Source: Pseudomonadota bacterium (GTDB lineage: Bacteria; Pseudomonadota; Gammaproteobacteria; Steroidobacterales; Steroidobacteraceae). Taken from it: 11,241 nt of DNA. The position numbers were made by a program, and so were the translations under genes. Position 1 is the first letter of the stretch, and each line of letters opens with the position of its first letter. Shown here piece after piece: positions 1 through 6,638 of the stretch. A model generated the notes under the pieces. It was not told the origin of the DNA and did no database searches. It was given only the letters and a program-made list of their open reading frames with translations. The stretch covers positions 1 to 11,241 of the forward strand of contig JAJXYU010000249.1 of the NCBI GenBank assembly GCA_021780395.1. The letters run 5' to 3'.

Positions 1-10
1 TGTCGTTCAT
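1..10 (-). CDS. Start of next gene, cut by window edge (probable efflux adaptor)
   Basis: On the minus strand an ATG at position 10 opens a frame (Met-Asn-Asp...) that runs off the left edge. The ATG shares ATGA with the TGA stop of the outer-membrane efflux gene, the classic 4-base overlap of translationally coupled genes. Only three codons are visible, so no function can be read. In RND or EmrAB-type loci the partner of a NodT-family outer-membrane protein is usually a HlyD/MFP periplasmic adaptor or the inner-membrane pump. That identity is an inference from context. Confidence 0.5.
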
Positions 11-1557
11 CGTTCCTCACCCGCAAGGTCGGCGTTGCGCCACCAGCCGCCGCCGAGCGCCTGGAACAGCGCGACGGTGTCGGCGAAGCGATTCGCCTGA
101 GCTTGGATCAGCCCGATTCGGGCCTGGAGATACGTCTGTTCGGCGCCGAACAACGTGACGTCGCCGGCATAGCCGGCGAGGCGTTGCCGGCGAGTCAGCT
201 CGAACGCGCGCTTGGTCGCGCGCTCGGCCGCGGCCGCGGCCCGCAGCCCGGCCGCGTCCTGATCGAGCGCCGCCAGGCTGTCGGCGACGTTCTGGAACGC
301 CGTGAGCACGGTGCTCCGGTACTGCTCGGCGGCCTCGCGAAAGCTCGCCCGGGCCGCTCTTTCACGATCGCGCAGTGCGCCGCCCTCGAAGACCGGCGCG
401 GTCAGCGACGCGCCGATGCCCCAGAACCCGGTCCCGCCGGTGAACAGGTCCGAGATCGCGAGCGCGGTGCTGCCGACGTTCGCCGACAGGATCAGGTTCG
501 GAAAGCGCTCGGCGACCGCGACCCCGACCGCGGCGCTCGCCGCATGCAGGTTCGCCTGCGCCTGCCGGACGTCCGGTCGTTGTTCGACGAGGCGCGACGG
601 CAGGCTGACCGGCAGGCGCTCGGGCAGGTGCAGGGCGGCGAGATCGAGCCGGTCGCGGCGGCGGTTCGGCGGATCGCCGAGCAGCGCGGCGAGCAGGTCG
701 CGCTGCTCGGCGAGCGCCTTCTCGAGCGGCGGCAGGGTCGCCGCGACCGTGGCGGCTTGCGCCTGCTGGGCGGCGAGGTCGACCCGGCTCGAATAACCTT
801 GGCGATACCGCAGCCTCAGGATCCGCGTGACCGACCGGTCGCTCGCGACGAGCCGGCGCGTCGCATGGACCTCGGCGCGCAGCGCGGCTTCCTCGATCGC
901 CGCGACCGCGACGTTCGCTGCCAGCGTCTCGTAGGTCGCGGCCACCTCGAAGCGCGCCGCCCGGGTCTGCTCGCCGGCGATCTCGACGGTGCGACGGTTC
1001 AGGCCGAACACGTCCGGCACGTAGGAGACGACGACACCCGGCGTGTACAGGTCGTACTGGAATTCGTTCGGCACCGCCGGGTAGTTCGGGACCGGCGCGA
1101 GCAGCGCCGACTGGCGTGCGCGACTCGCGGCGAAGCCGGCGCTCACGCTCGGCGCGTAGGCGCCGCGGGCCGCGAGTTCTTCGTCGTGCGCGGCCTCGAG
1201 CGCCGCGCGGGCGGCACCGAGGTCCGGGTTGTGCTCGATCGCCCGGGCGACCAGCCGATCGAGCGCCGGCGAGCCGAAGCGCGTCCACCAGCGCGCGCCG
1301 ATTGCCGCGTCGATCACGAAGCGCTGCGAGGCGCCGCCGGGGACTCCGGGCGTCGCCGCGGTCGGCCGCAAGGGGACGTTCGCGTAGGCGGCATTCACGG
1401 GCGGAGGCGGTGCGATGAACCGCGGGCCGACCGCGCAGCCGGCCACCGCGACGCCGGCGATGGCGATCGCCGCGAACCTCCGGTGCGCGCCGCTGTGCCG
1501 CCCCGGCGCGCGCGGCGCGCGCGCTTCCGCCGGGATCGATGGTCGATGAGGCGTCAC
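7..1557 (-). CDS. NodT-family outer-membrane efflux lipoprotein (TolC-like channel)
   Basis: Outer-membrane factor of a tripartite efflux pump. Such proteins form a trimeric beta-barrel and periplasmic alpha-helical tunnel that lets a drug or metabolite pass straight out of the cell. With a GTG start at 1557 the protein has 516 residues, close to the usual 470-510. A signal peptide with hydrophobic core (residues 29-39) ends in a lipobox Val-Ala-Gly-Cys, so Cys41 should be lipidated. Family marks follow: WWTRFGSPALD near residues 90-100, EHNPDL (108-113), an RFPNL segment, and FWGIGASLTAPVFEGG at about 378-393. Two repeated helical halves are evident. The GTG is the only reasonable start before the signal core, but the n-region is long and no clear Shine-Dalgarno sequence precedes it, so the start is less certain than the family. 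It overlaps the next gene by ATGA and lies 83 bases after the MFS gene, with a perfect palindrome in that gap. The substrate is unknown. Confidence 0.93.
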   Translation of the reverse strand: MTPHRPSIPAEARAPRAPGRHSGAHRRFAAIAIAGVAVAGCAVGPRFIAPPPPVNAAYANVPLRPTAATPGVPGGASQRFVIDAAIGARWWTRFGSPALDRLVARAIEHNPDLGAARAALEAAHDEELAARGAYAPSVSAGFAASRARQSALLAPVPNYPAVPNEFQYDLYTPGVVVSYVPDVFGLNRRTVEIAGEQTRAARFEVAATYETLAANVAVAAIEEAALRAEVHATRRLVASDRSVTRILRLRYRQGYSSRVDLAAQQAQAATVAATLPPLEKALAEQRDLLAALLGDPPNRRRDRLDLAALHLPERLPVSLPSRLVEQRPDVRQAQANLHAASAAVGVAVAERFPNLILSANVGSTALAISDLFTGGTGFWGIGASLTAPVFEGGALRDRERAARASFREAAEQYRSTVLTAFQNVADSLAALDQDAAGLRAAAAAERATKRAFELTRRQRLAGYAGDVTLFGAEQTYLQARIGLIQAQANRFADTVALFQALGGGWWRNADLAGEER

Positions 1558-1581
1558 GATTTGGCCCGGGACGCTCGCATA

Positions 1582-1601
1582 CCTTGCACGCGCGTGCAAG
1601 G
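1582..1601. promoter_or_regulatory. Perfect 20-bp palindrome, probable operator
   Basis: CCTTGCACGCGCGTGCAAGG is identical to its reverse complement over all 20 bases. It lies in the 83-base gap between the MFS stop and the efflux lipoprotein start. On the minus strand it is preceded by a T-rich run (CTTTTT) and followed directly by TATGCG, a weak -10-like hexamer at 1576-1581, so it could sit in the spacer of the promoter of the efflux gene. There is no T-tract after the stem on either strand, which argues against an intrinsic terminator. Full dyad symmetry of this length is typical of TetR-family operators and is also seen in MerR-type spacers. No regulator gene is visible in the window. 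Confidence 0.6.
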
Positions 1602-1639
1602 AAAAAGAAGTCGGGAACTTGCGCTGCGCGGCGCGGTCC

Positions 1640-2944
1640 TCAATCGATCGTCGTCGCGTCGGGCGCGTGCGCGCGTTCGAGGCCGTGCCCGCTCGGGCCG
1701 GACTCCCGCCACCACAGGCTCGCGACCGAGAGGAACGCGACCAAGCCGATCGATCCGAAGAACCAGAGCATCGCATCGTAACCGGCGGGATTGCGCGGTC
1801 CGGCGTGCGCCCGATCGTTCAGCCAGCCGGCGGCGAGATTGCAGGCCGCGAGACCGACGTTCTGCAGCATGTTGATCAACCCGTACGCGGTGCCGAGGCG
1901 ACGCGACTCGACCAGCATCGCGGTCGCGGGCCAGATCACCGCCGGGACGACCGAGAAGCTCACGCCCATCAACGCCGTCGAGATCCACAGGCTCCAGTGC
2001 GTCACGCCGAGGATCAGGAACGTGGTCGGCAGCAGCAGCGTGCCGATCGTCATCATCAACGCGCGGTGACCGAACCGGTCCGCGATCCACCCGAACAGCG
2101 GCGTCGCGAAGATCGCGGCGAAGAACACCCAGCTGTTCGCGAGCCCGGCCGCGCGCAGGCTCAAGCCCTTCGCGTCCTGGAAGTACTCGATCGCGAAGGT
2201 GCTGCGGAACGGGAAGAACACCGACGCGAACAGCACGTTCAGCGCGAGGATGTACCAGAACGATCGGTCGAACCGCCACACGTCGCGCCAGACGAGGCGC
2301 TCGGCGGACGCGGCCGGTCGCGGCGCGGGCCCGGCGGCGCCGAATCCGGTTCGGTATGCCACCGCCGCGAGAAAGCCGGCGCCGGTGATCGCCGCACCGA
2401 GCCCCAGCGGCCATTGCCAGCCGTGCGCGTAGACCGATCGCGCCCAGGCGGGGGACGTGTCGGCCGCGTAGGAGCCGATGCGTGCGAGGCTGAAGAACAG
2501 CGCCATCGCGAACGCGGTGCCGCCGTCCGCGAACCATTGCGCGAGCGCGGCGAGCAGCGCGATGAACAGCGCTTCCTCGCTCACGCCGAAGATCAGCCGG
2601 CCGAGCACCATCACCGAGTAGGGAGTGCCGATCGCGGTCAGCACCGCGCCGAGGAAGCACAGGCCGGCGGTCCACAGCGCGACTCGCGCGGATCCGTAGC
2701 GATCGATCAGCAATCCGCCGGCCAGCGCGAGCACCACGTTCGGCAGGCTGAACACCGCGTTCAGCATCCCGATCTGCGCCTGGCTGAATCCCCGATCGGC
2801 GCGCAGGAATCCGGCGATCGGTGCGATCGCGTCGTACTCGTAATAGCAGCCGGCGATGGTCGCGCTGCACAGCGCGAGCACCCACCAGCGCCGCGAGGCC
2901 GGCGCGGCCGCGCGGGTCGCGACCGCCCGGTCCACCGCGTTCAC
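1640..2944 (-). CDS. MFS transporter, MFSD1-like, 12 TM
   Basis: Inner-membrane secondary transporter of 434 residues with about twelve hydrophobic segments. The MFS motif A appears twice, in the loop after TM2 (GGLLIDRYGSAR, 76-87) and in the matching loop of the second half (GWIADRFGHR, 285-294). Several blocks recall the eukaryotic lysosomal transporter MFSD1: LPNVVLALAGGLLIDR (68-82), SLARIGS (152-158) and LGTAYGLINMLQNVGLA (350-366). This likeness is from memory, not alignment. MFSD1 has been reported to move dipeptides, but substrate transfer to this protein would be speculative. The GTG start at 2944 overlaps the TGA of the upstream flavoprotein gene (GTGA), which fixes the start and suggests translational coupling. 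At about 430 residues it is too short for a 14-TM EmrB-type pump, so it need not belong to the neighbouring outer-membrane channel. The C-terminal tail is hydrophilic. Confidence 0.9.
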   Translation of the reverse strand: MNAVDRAVATRAAAPASRRWWVLALCSATIAGCYYEYDAIAPIAGFLRADRGFSQAQIGMLNAVFSLPNVVLALAGGLLIDRYGSARVALWTAGLCFLGAVLTAIGTPYSVMVLGRLIFGVSEEALFIALLAALAQWFADGGTAFAMALFFSLARIGSYAADTSPAWARSVYAHGWQWPLGLGAAITGAGFLAAVAYRTGFGAAGPAPRPAASAERLVWRDVWRFDRSFWYILALNVLFASVFFPFRSTFAIEYFQDAKGLSLRAAGLANSWVFFAAIFATPLFGWIADRFGHRALMMTIGTLLLPTTFLILGVTHWSLWISTALMGVSFSVVPAVIWPATAMLVESRRLGTAYGLINMLQNVGLAACNLAAGWLNDRAHAGPRNPAGYDAMLWFFGSIGLVAFLSVASLWWRESGPSGHGLERAHAPDATTID

Positions 2945-4308
2945 CGGATCCGCGCCCCCTGACGCCGCAATTCCGCCTGCACCGATGCGAGGTCGATCCG
3001 CTCGAACGACGCGCCGGTCTTGCAGGCGATCGCCGCGGCGACGCCCGCGCCCTGGCCGCTCACCGCGCAGCACATCATGTTGCGAACCGCCGCATGGGAC
3101 ACCTTGTCGCCGCCGATCGAGCGTCCCGCGACCAGCAGATTCGCGACGCCTTTCGGCAGCAGCGCCCGGTACGGCACGTGGAAATACCGTCCGGTCGTCG
3201 GCAGGATCAGCAGACCGTAGCCGTCGATGAACTCCGGGAAGATCCCGATCGAATCCTCGAAACGCCCCTGCTCGCGCACGTCGGCCGCGGTCAGGTTGTA
3301 CACCGCGTCGATCTTGCGGGTATCGCGGATGCCGATCGTCATCCCGAAGTTGCGCAGCTTCGCGCGATCGCATCCCGGCATGAATCGCCTCAGGGCCTCG
3401 ACCGCGTGGATCGCCTGGCGGCGCCCCTCGATCTCGCCGCGCGTCAGGTCCGCCGGGTCGGTCCCGTCGATCCCCGGCAGGTGGATCAGGTTGAGATAGG
3501 TGAGGTCTCCCTGGTCGCTGACCGTGCCCCAGGTGCCGGCGATCGTGCTCAAGCGCGCCGGGATCACCCCGGCCGCGACCGCCTGCTTGAACGGCTTGCG
3601 CAGGAACGGCGAGAACAGCGCGTCTTCCTTTCCGGTCGTCTCGATGTTCCACTCGCCGTTGCCGACCCAGTCGTGATAGGTCTGCGGGTCGGCCTTGACC
3701 GCCTCCATGAAGCGGCGCTTGTCGACGCCGCACATCGAGAACATCACCGACGCGGCCATCATCTCCTCGCGCGGGGTCTTGCGGACCGGGGCGCCGGCGC
3801 GCGCGGTGAGGTCGGCATCGCCGGTCGCGTCGATCACGCGCTGCGCGAGGATCGCTTCGCGGCCGGCCTTGCTCTCGGTGATCACGCCGCGGATCGCACC
3901 GTCCTCGAGGATCGGCGCGACGCACAGCCGGTGCAGGAGCGGCGTCACGCCGGCTTCCTCGACGAGCGTGTCCGCGACCCACTTGAACATCTCGGCGTCG
4001 AGCGCGTGGCTGATCGACTGCGGCTCCGGCAAGGCCGCGCCCATCGACTTCGCCCGGTCCTCGAACTCCCGGCCGATCCCTTCGGAGTCGATCGTCTGCT
4101 CGTGGCGATACCACGCGAAACCCTCGACGCCGACCTGGGTGATGTTGCCGCCGAAGCAGCCGTTGCGCTCGAGCAGCGCGGTCGCGACGCCGGCGCGGGC
4201 GGAGGCGAGCGCGGCCGCGAGTCCGCCGGGTCCGCTGCCGACGACCAGCACGTCGGTCTCGGTCACCACGTCGACCGCGCGTGCGGGCTCGTGAATCGTC
4301 TTTGTCAT
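2941..4308 (-). CDS. FAD-dependent oxidoreductase (FAD_oxidored type)
   Basis: Cytoplasmic flavoprotein of 455 residues. The N-terminal Rossmann fold shows VVGSGPGG (22-29) with GxGxxG, and the acidic residue closing the second strand is Glu47, which would bind the ribose of FAD. A FGGN block follows (52-55), then VIDATGDADL (158-167), which is typical of the FAD_oxidored (PF12831-like) group, and the C-terminal FAD contact AGRSIGGD (394-401) with GQGAGVAAA (418-426). These features identify the fold and cofactor, but not the substrate. Related proteins include fumarate-reductase-like and various catabolic dehydrogenases. The ATG start at 4308 is preceded by AAAGGAG (4322-4328) at a spacing of 13 bases, rather long. 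The stop overlaps the start of the MFS gene, so enzyme and transporter are probably made together and may act on the same compound. No signal peptide is seen. Confidence 0.9.
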   Translation of the reverse strand: MTKTIHEPARAVDVVTETDVLVVGSGPGGLAAALASARAGVATALLERNGCFGGNITQVGVEGFAWYRHEQTIDSEGIGREFEDRAKSMGAALPEPQSISHALDAEMFKWVADTLVEEAGVTPLLHRLCVAPILEDGAIRGVITESKAGREAILAQRVIDATGDADLTARAGAPVRKTPREEMMAASVMFSMCGVDKRRFMEAVKADPQTYHDWVGNGEWNIETTGKEDALFSPFLRKPFKQAVAAGVIPARLSTIAGTWGTVSDQGDLTYLNLIHLPGIDGTDPADLTRGEIEGRRQAIHAVEALRRFMPGCDRAKLRNFGMTIGIRDTRKIDAVYNLTAADVREQGRFEDSIGIFPEFIDGYGLLILPTTGRYFHVPYRALLPKGVANLLVAGRSIGGDKVSHAAVRNMMCCAVSGQGAGVAAAIACKTGASFERIDLASVQAELRRQGARIR

Positions 4309-4331
4309 GGGATCGTCGAGGCTCCTTTGCG

Positions 4332-4349
4332 GGCGCGCGGCCGCGCGCC
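4332..4349. promoter_or_regulatory. Perfect 18-bp G/C-only palindrome in leader of the FAD-oxidoreductase gene
   Basis: GGCGCGCGGCCGCGCGCC is perfectly self-complementary and contains only G and C. It lies just upstream of the AAAGGAG ribosome-binding site of the flavoprotein gene and about two bases after the predicted transcription start, where a repressor operator or an RNA hairpin would act. It also lies downstream of the second MFS gene, but no U-tract follows it, so a Rho-independent terminator is unlikely. Such G/C-only palindromes can arise by chance in DNA this GC-rich, so the regulatory reading is tentative. Confidence 0.35.
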
Positions 4350-4357
4350 GCCGATCG

Positions 4358-4385
4358 ATGTTAACCGGTCGGCGACGCCGCGCAA
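4358..4385 (-). promoter_or_regulatory. Possible sigma70 promoter for the FAD-oxidoreductase operon
   Basis: On the minus strand TTGCGC (4380-4385) and TAACAT (4358-4363) are separated by 16 bases. The -10 box matches TATAAT at four of six positions; the -35 box matches only TTG. It is the only AT-rich island (GTTAAC) in the 90-base gap between the two minus-strand operons. Transcription would start near 4351, at the edge of the 18-bp palindrome, giving a leader of roughly 43 bases. Read-through from the upstream SDR/MFS pair is also possible. Confidence 0.35.
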
Positions 4386-4398
4386 GAGCCGCCCCGGA

Positions 4399-5661
4399 TC
4401 AGCCTTCCGCCGCGTCGAGGCCGCCGAAGAAGCGCCAGTACAGGACGAGGTAGAGGCCCTGCAGGACCGCGCCGATCAGGAACGGCAGCACGTAATGACC
4501 GCTGCCGATCAGGGAGCCGCCGATCAGCGGTCCAACCGCGCGCGGCAGCTGCAGCGACAGGCTCTGCACGCTCGCCGCGAGCCCGCGACGCTCGGGTCGC
4601 GTGAGGCTCGCCGCGATCGCCTGGCGCGCGCCGGCGGTGCCCTGGTTGAACACCGCGCGCAGCGCGTAGAGCGCGACCGCCTCGCCGAAGCGCGGCACGA
4701 GCGGGGTCGCGAGCAGCGCGACGAGCCCGACCGAACGCATCCCGACCACCGAGGCGACGGTGCCGAGCCGCTCGCCGAGGCGGCGCGTGAGCACCGTGCC
4801 GGCCGCGGCGAGCAGGAACGCGAGCGCGAGCGCCGGACCGATCGCGGCCGGCAGCTCCCCGAAACGGCGCGCGAACCAGTACGCCATCAGCGGGCCGATG
4901 ATCCCGATCGCGAGCCCGTTCACCGCATTGGTCGTCGCGAGGCGCCGCAGGTCGCGGTTCTCGCGACGGATCACCCGCGCGGCTTCCGACGCCGCGTCCG
5001 GCGTGGGTGCCGCGCGCTGCGCGAGGACGCTCACGCGGGCGCGCGGCTCGCGCGCGCCGGCGATCAGCGCGATCCCGGCCAGGGAACCGGCGAGCGGGAC
5101 GAAGAACAGCCACCGGTAGCTCGCGACGTCCTCGAATCCCCGGCCGACCGCCGCCGGCAGGGCGACCAGCGCCGCGCCGGCCGCCATCCCGAGGAACCCG
5201 AGGGTCGCGTTCAACGACAGCGCGCGGCGCCGCTGGGCACCGTCGGTCTCGCGCGCGATCCAGGCTTGCTCGACCGGCGCGAACGGACCGGCGGCGCCGT
5301 TCGCGCCGCGGCCGAACCCGGCGATCGTCGCGGCGACGATCAGCACGGCCTCGTTCCTCGAGAGCATCGCCGCGAGCGCGGCGGCGGCCGCCGCCGCTTC
5401 GTAGATCAGCAACAGTCCGCGGCTGCCGCGCCGGTCGCTCATCGGGCCGACGACGAGCGTCATCAGCACGCCGAACGCGAGGCCGGCCATCAGGACCGCG
5501 CCGATCTCGGCACCGCGATAGCCGAGCGCATGCAGATAGAGCGTGAAGCTCGCGACCGTCACGCCCTGTCCGAGGCTGCGCACCGCGCGCGTCGCGAGCA
5601 GCCGACGGACGTCGGACGGAAGCGAGTCCTCGGGTGCGCGCTCCGCCCGGGCGACCTTCAC
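4399..5661 (-). CDS. MFS transporter (second, substrate unknown)
   Basis: Inner-membrane MFS permease of 420 residues. The first half carries motif A in the loop after TM2 (GPMSDRRGSR, 72-81) and a GFGRGANGAAGP segment (115-126). About twelve hydrophobic segments are evident, with a charged central loop (about 203-240, rich in Arg, Glu and Ala) between the two halves. The Ala-rich run at 89-98 is part of a membrane helix. The start is GTG at 5661, three bases after the TAG stop of the SDR gene, with a GGCGG-like ribosome-binding sequence inside the end of that gene. The spacing indicates one transcript with the glucose-dehydrogenase-like enzyme, so the transporter may carry its substrate or product. 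It does not closely resemble the other MFS protein of this window. The family does not reveal direction or substrate. Confidence 0.88.
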   Translation of the reverse strand: MKVARAERAPEDSLPSDVRRLLATRAVRSLGQGVTVASFTLYLHALGYRGAEIGAVLMAGLAFGVLMTLVVGPMSDRRGSRGLLLIYEAAAAAAALAAMLSRNEAVLIVAATIAGFGRGANGAAGPFAPVEQAWIARETDGAQRRRALSLNATLGFLGMAAGAALVALPAAVGRGFEDVASYRWLFFVPLAGSLAGIALIAGAREPRARVSVLAQRAAPTPDAASEAARVIRRENRDLRRLATTNAVNGLAIGIIGPLMAYWFARRFGELPAAIGPALALAFLLAAAGTVLTRRLGERLGTVASVVGMRSVGLVALLATPLVPRFGEAVALYALRAVFNQGTAGARQAIAASLTRPERRGLAASVQSLSLQLPRAVGPLIGGSLIGSGHYVLPFLIGAVLQGLYLVLYWRFFGGLDAAEG

Positions 5662-5664
5662 CGT

Positions 5665-6495
5665 CTATCCGCCGGTCGCGAACCCGGGGTAGAGCGTCAT
5701 GCCGCCGTCGACGTAGAGCGTCGTGCCGACGACGTAGTCGGAGTGGTCGGACGCGAGCCACACCGCGGCGCGGGCGATGTCCTCGGGCTCCCCGATGCGC
5801 CCGTACGGCACGAGCGTCATCAGCCGATCGTAGGCCGCCTTCGTGTTCCACGCCGAGGTGTTGATCGGGGTGCGGATCGCCCCGGGCGCGATGCCGTTCA
5901 CGCGGATCCGCAACGGGGCGACCTCCTGCGCGAGGCTCTCCATCAGGAGCTTGATCCCACCCTTCGAGGTCGCGTAGTTCGTGTGACCCGCCCACGGGAT
6001 CGTCTGGTGCACCGAGCTCATGCAGATGATCTTGCCGGCCGCGCACGAGACCGACGGGACCACGCCGCGGCGCATGAATTCGCGAACCGCGGCGCGAGCG
6101 CACAGGAACTGGCCGGTCAGGTTGATGTTGAGCACCGTGTTCCATTGCTCGATCGTCATCTCGTGGAACGCCGAGTCGCGCTGCAGACCCGCGTTCGCGA
6201 CCAGCACGTCGATCGTGCCGAGCTCGCGGATCGCCTCCGCGAACATCCGTTCGACGTCGGCTTCCGAGGACACGTCGGCCTTGATCGCGATCGCGTTCAC
6301 GCCGTGGCCGCGGATCTCGTCGACGACCGCGCGCGCGGCGTCGTCGCCGACCACGTAGTTCACGACGACGTCGGCGCCGGCGGCGCCGAGCGCGACCGCG
6401 ATCGCGCGCCCGATGCCGGAGTTCGCGCCGGTCACCAGCGCCTTCTGTCCGGCGAGCACGGGGTGTGCGGGGAGTTGTGGGGCAGTCGAGTTCAT
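5665..6495 (-). CDS. SDR oxidoreductase, glucose 1-dehydrogenase-like
   Basis: Classical short-chain dehydrogenase of 276 residues, cytoplasmic. It has the cofactor motif TGANSGIG (22-29), ANAG (100-103), and the catalytic set Asn125, Ser161, Tyr174 and Lys178 in normal spacing. The segments MSSVH.TIPW (159-168), GAIRTPIN and the C-terminal GGMTLYPGF (264-272) closely match, from memory, Bacillus-type glucose 1-dehydrogenase, which oxidises glucose to gluconolactone with NAD(P)+. Residues 48-49 after the second strand are Val-Val where the Bacillus enzyme has an Arg that contacts the NADP phosphate; this may mean a preference for NAD, an inference. Residues 143-155 carry a Cys-containing loop longer than in Bacillus. 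The ATG at 6495 was chosen because the TGxxxGIG motif falls at the usual distance and AGGAG (6506-6510) lies ten bases upstream. A longer open frame to 6630 lacks support. Real substrate could be another sugar or alcohol. Confidence 0.92.
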   Translation of the reverse strand: MNSTAPQLPAHPVLAGQKALVTGANSGIGRAIAVALGAAGADVVVNYVVGDDAARAVVDEIRGHGVNAIAIKADVSSEADVERMFAEAIRELGTIDVLVANAGLQRDSAFHEMTIEQWNTVLNINLTGQFLCARAAVREFMRRGVVPSVSCAAGKIICMSSVHQTIPWAGHTNYATSKGGIKLLMESLAQEVAPLRIRVNGIAPGAIRTPINTSAWNTKAAYDRLMTLVPYGRIGEPEDIARAAVWLASDHSDYVVGTTLYVDGGMTLYPGFATGG

Positions 6496-6527
6496 CGCGG
6501 CGGGACTCCTGCGAGGGACGGGTGCAG

Positions 6528-6557
6528 AGCATATCGACCCGGTCGCGCGCATCGCAA
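6528..6557 (-). promoter_or_regulatory. Probable sigma70 promoter for the SDR/MFS operon
   Basis: On the minus strand TTGCGA (6552-6557) and TATGCT (6528-6533) are 18 bases apart, each matching its consensus at four of six positions. Transcription would begin near 6520, giving a leader of about 26 bases that contains the AGGAG ribosome-binding site. This lies in the 143-base divergent gap, the expected place for a promoter. Support is by pattern only. Confidence 0.45.
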
Positions 6558-6591
6558 GCTCGGACGGTGGCGCCCGTGAGGCCCGAGCGCG

Positions 6592-6597
6592 TACACT
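6592..6597 (+). promoter_or_regulatory. Weak -10-like box for the DUF1345 operon
   Basis: TACACT on the plus strand matches TATAAT at four of six positions, 42 bases before the chosen ATG of the DUF1345 gene. No convincing -35 box is seen 16-18 bases upstream, so this is only a candidate for the divergent promoter. Confidence 0.25.
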
Positions 6598-6638
6598 TCG
6601 GGCTGCGGCCGGGAGTCTGGTGGGCCGCACATCCGCCC

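Noticed and set aside
1501..1525. GC alternating run (cgcgcg-like) as a repeat or recombination site
   Set aside because: It lies inside the start of the efflux gene, where it codes for an Ala/Pro/Arg stretch, and is expected low-complexity sequence in such GC-rich DNA.
1582..1601. The 20-bp palindrome as an intrinsic terminator for the MFS gene
   Set aside because: On the minus strand the T-rich run lies before, not after, the stem, and on the plus strand the stem is followed by A-rich sequence.
103..1875. Plus-strand open frame of 590 codons opposite the efflux lipoprotein gene
   Set aside because: Arg-rich translation with no recognisable domain; shadow of the NodT-family gene on the other strand.
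1640..4114. MFS frame open far upstream into the flavoprotein gene, suggesting a fusion
   Set aside because: The part before 2944 is an out-of-frame reading of the flavoprotein gene. The GTG at 2944 overlapping its stop is a natural start.
2821..6579. Uninterrupted plus-strand open frame of 1252 codons across three minus-strand genes
   Set aside because: Its translation is Arg/Asp/Ala/His-rich and low in hydrophobic residues, as expected for the antisense frame of GC-rich genes where stops are rare. The minus-strand genes beneath it have clear family motifs.
6496..6630. N-terminal extension of the SDR by 45 residues
   Set aside because: The added stretch is Arg/Ala-rich without domain, lies over the promoter region, and the ATG at 6495 has a ribosome-binding site and gives normal SDR length.
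6465..6638. N-terminal extension of the DUF1345 protein by 58 residues
   Set aside because: It would overlap the SDR start and its promoter, and has no membrane or family similarity; the ATG at 6639 gives the family length.
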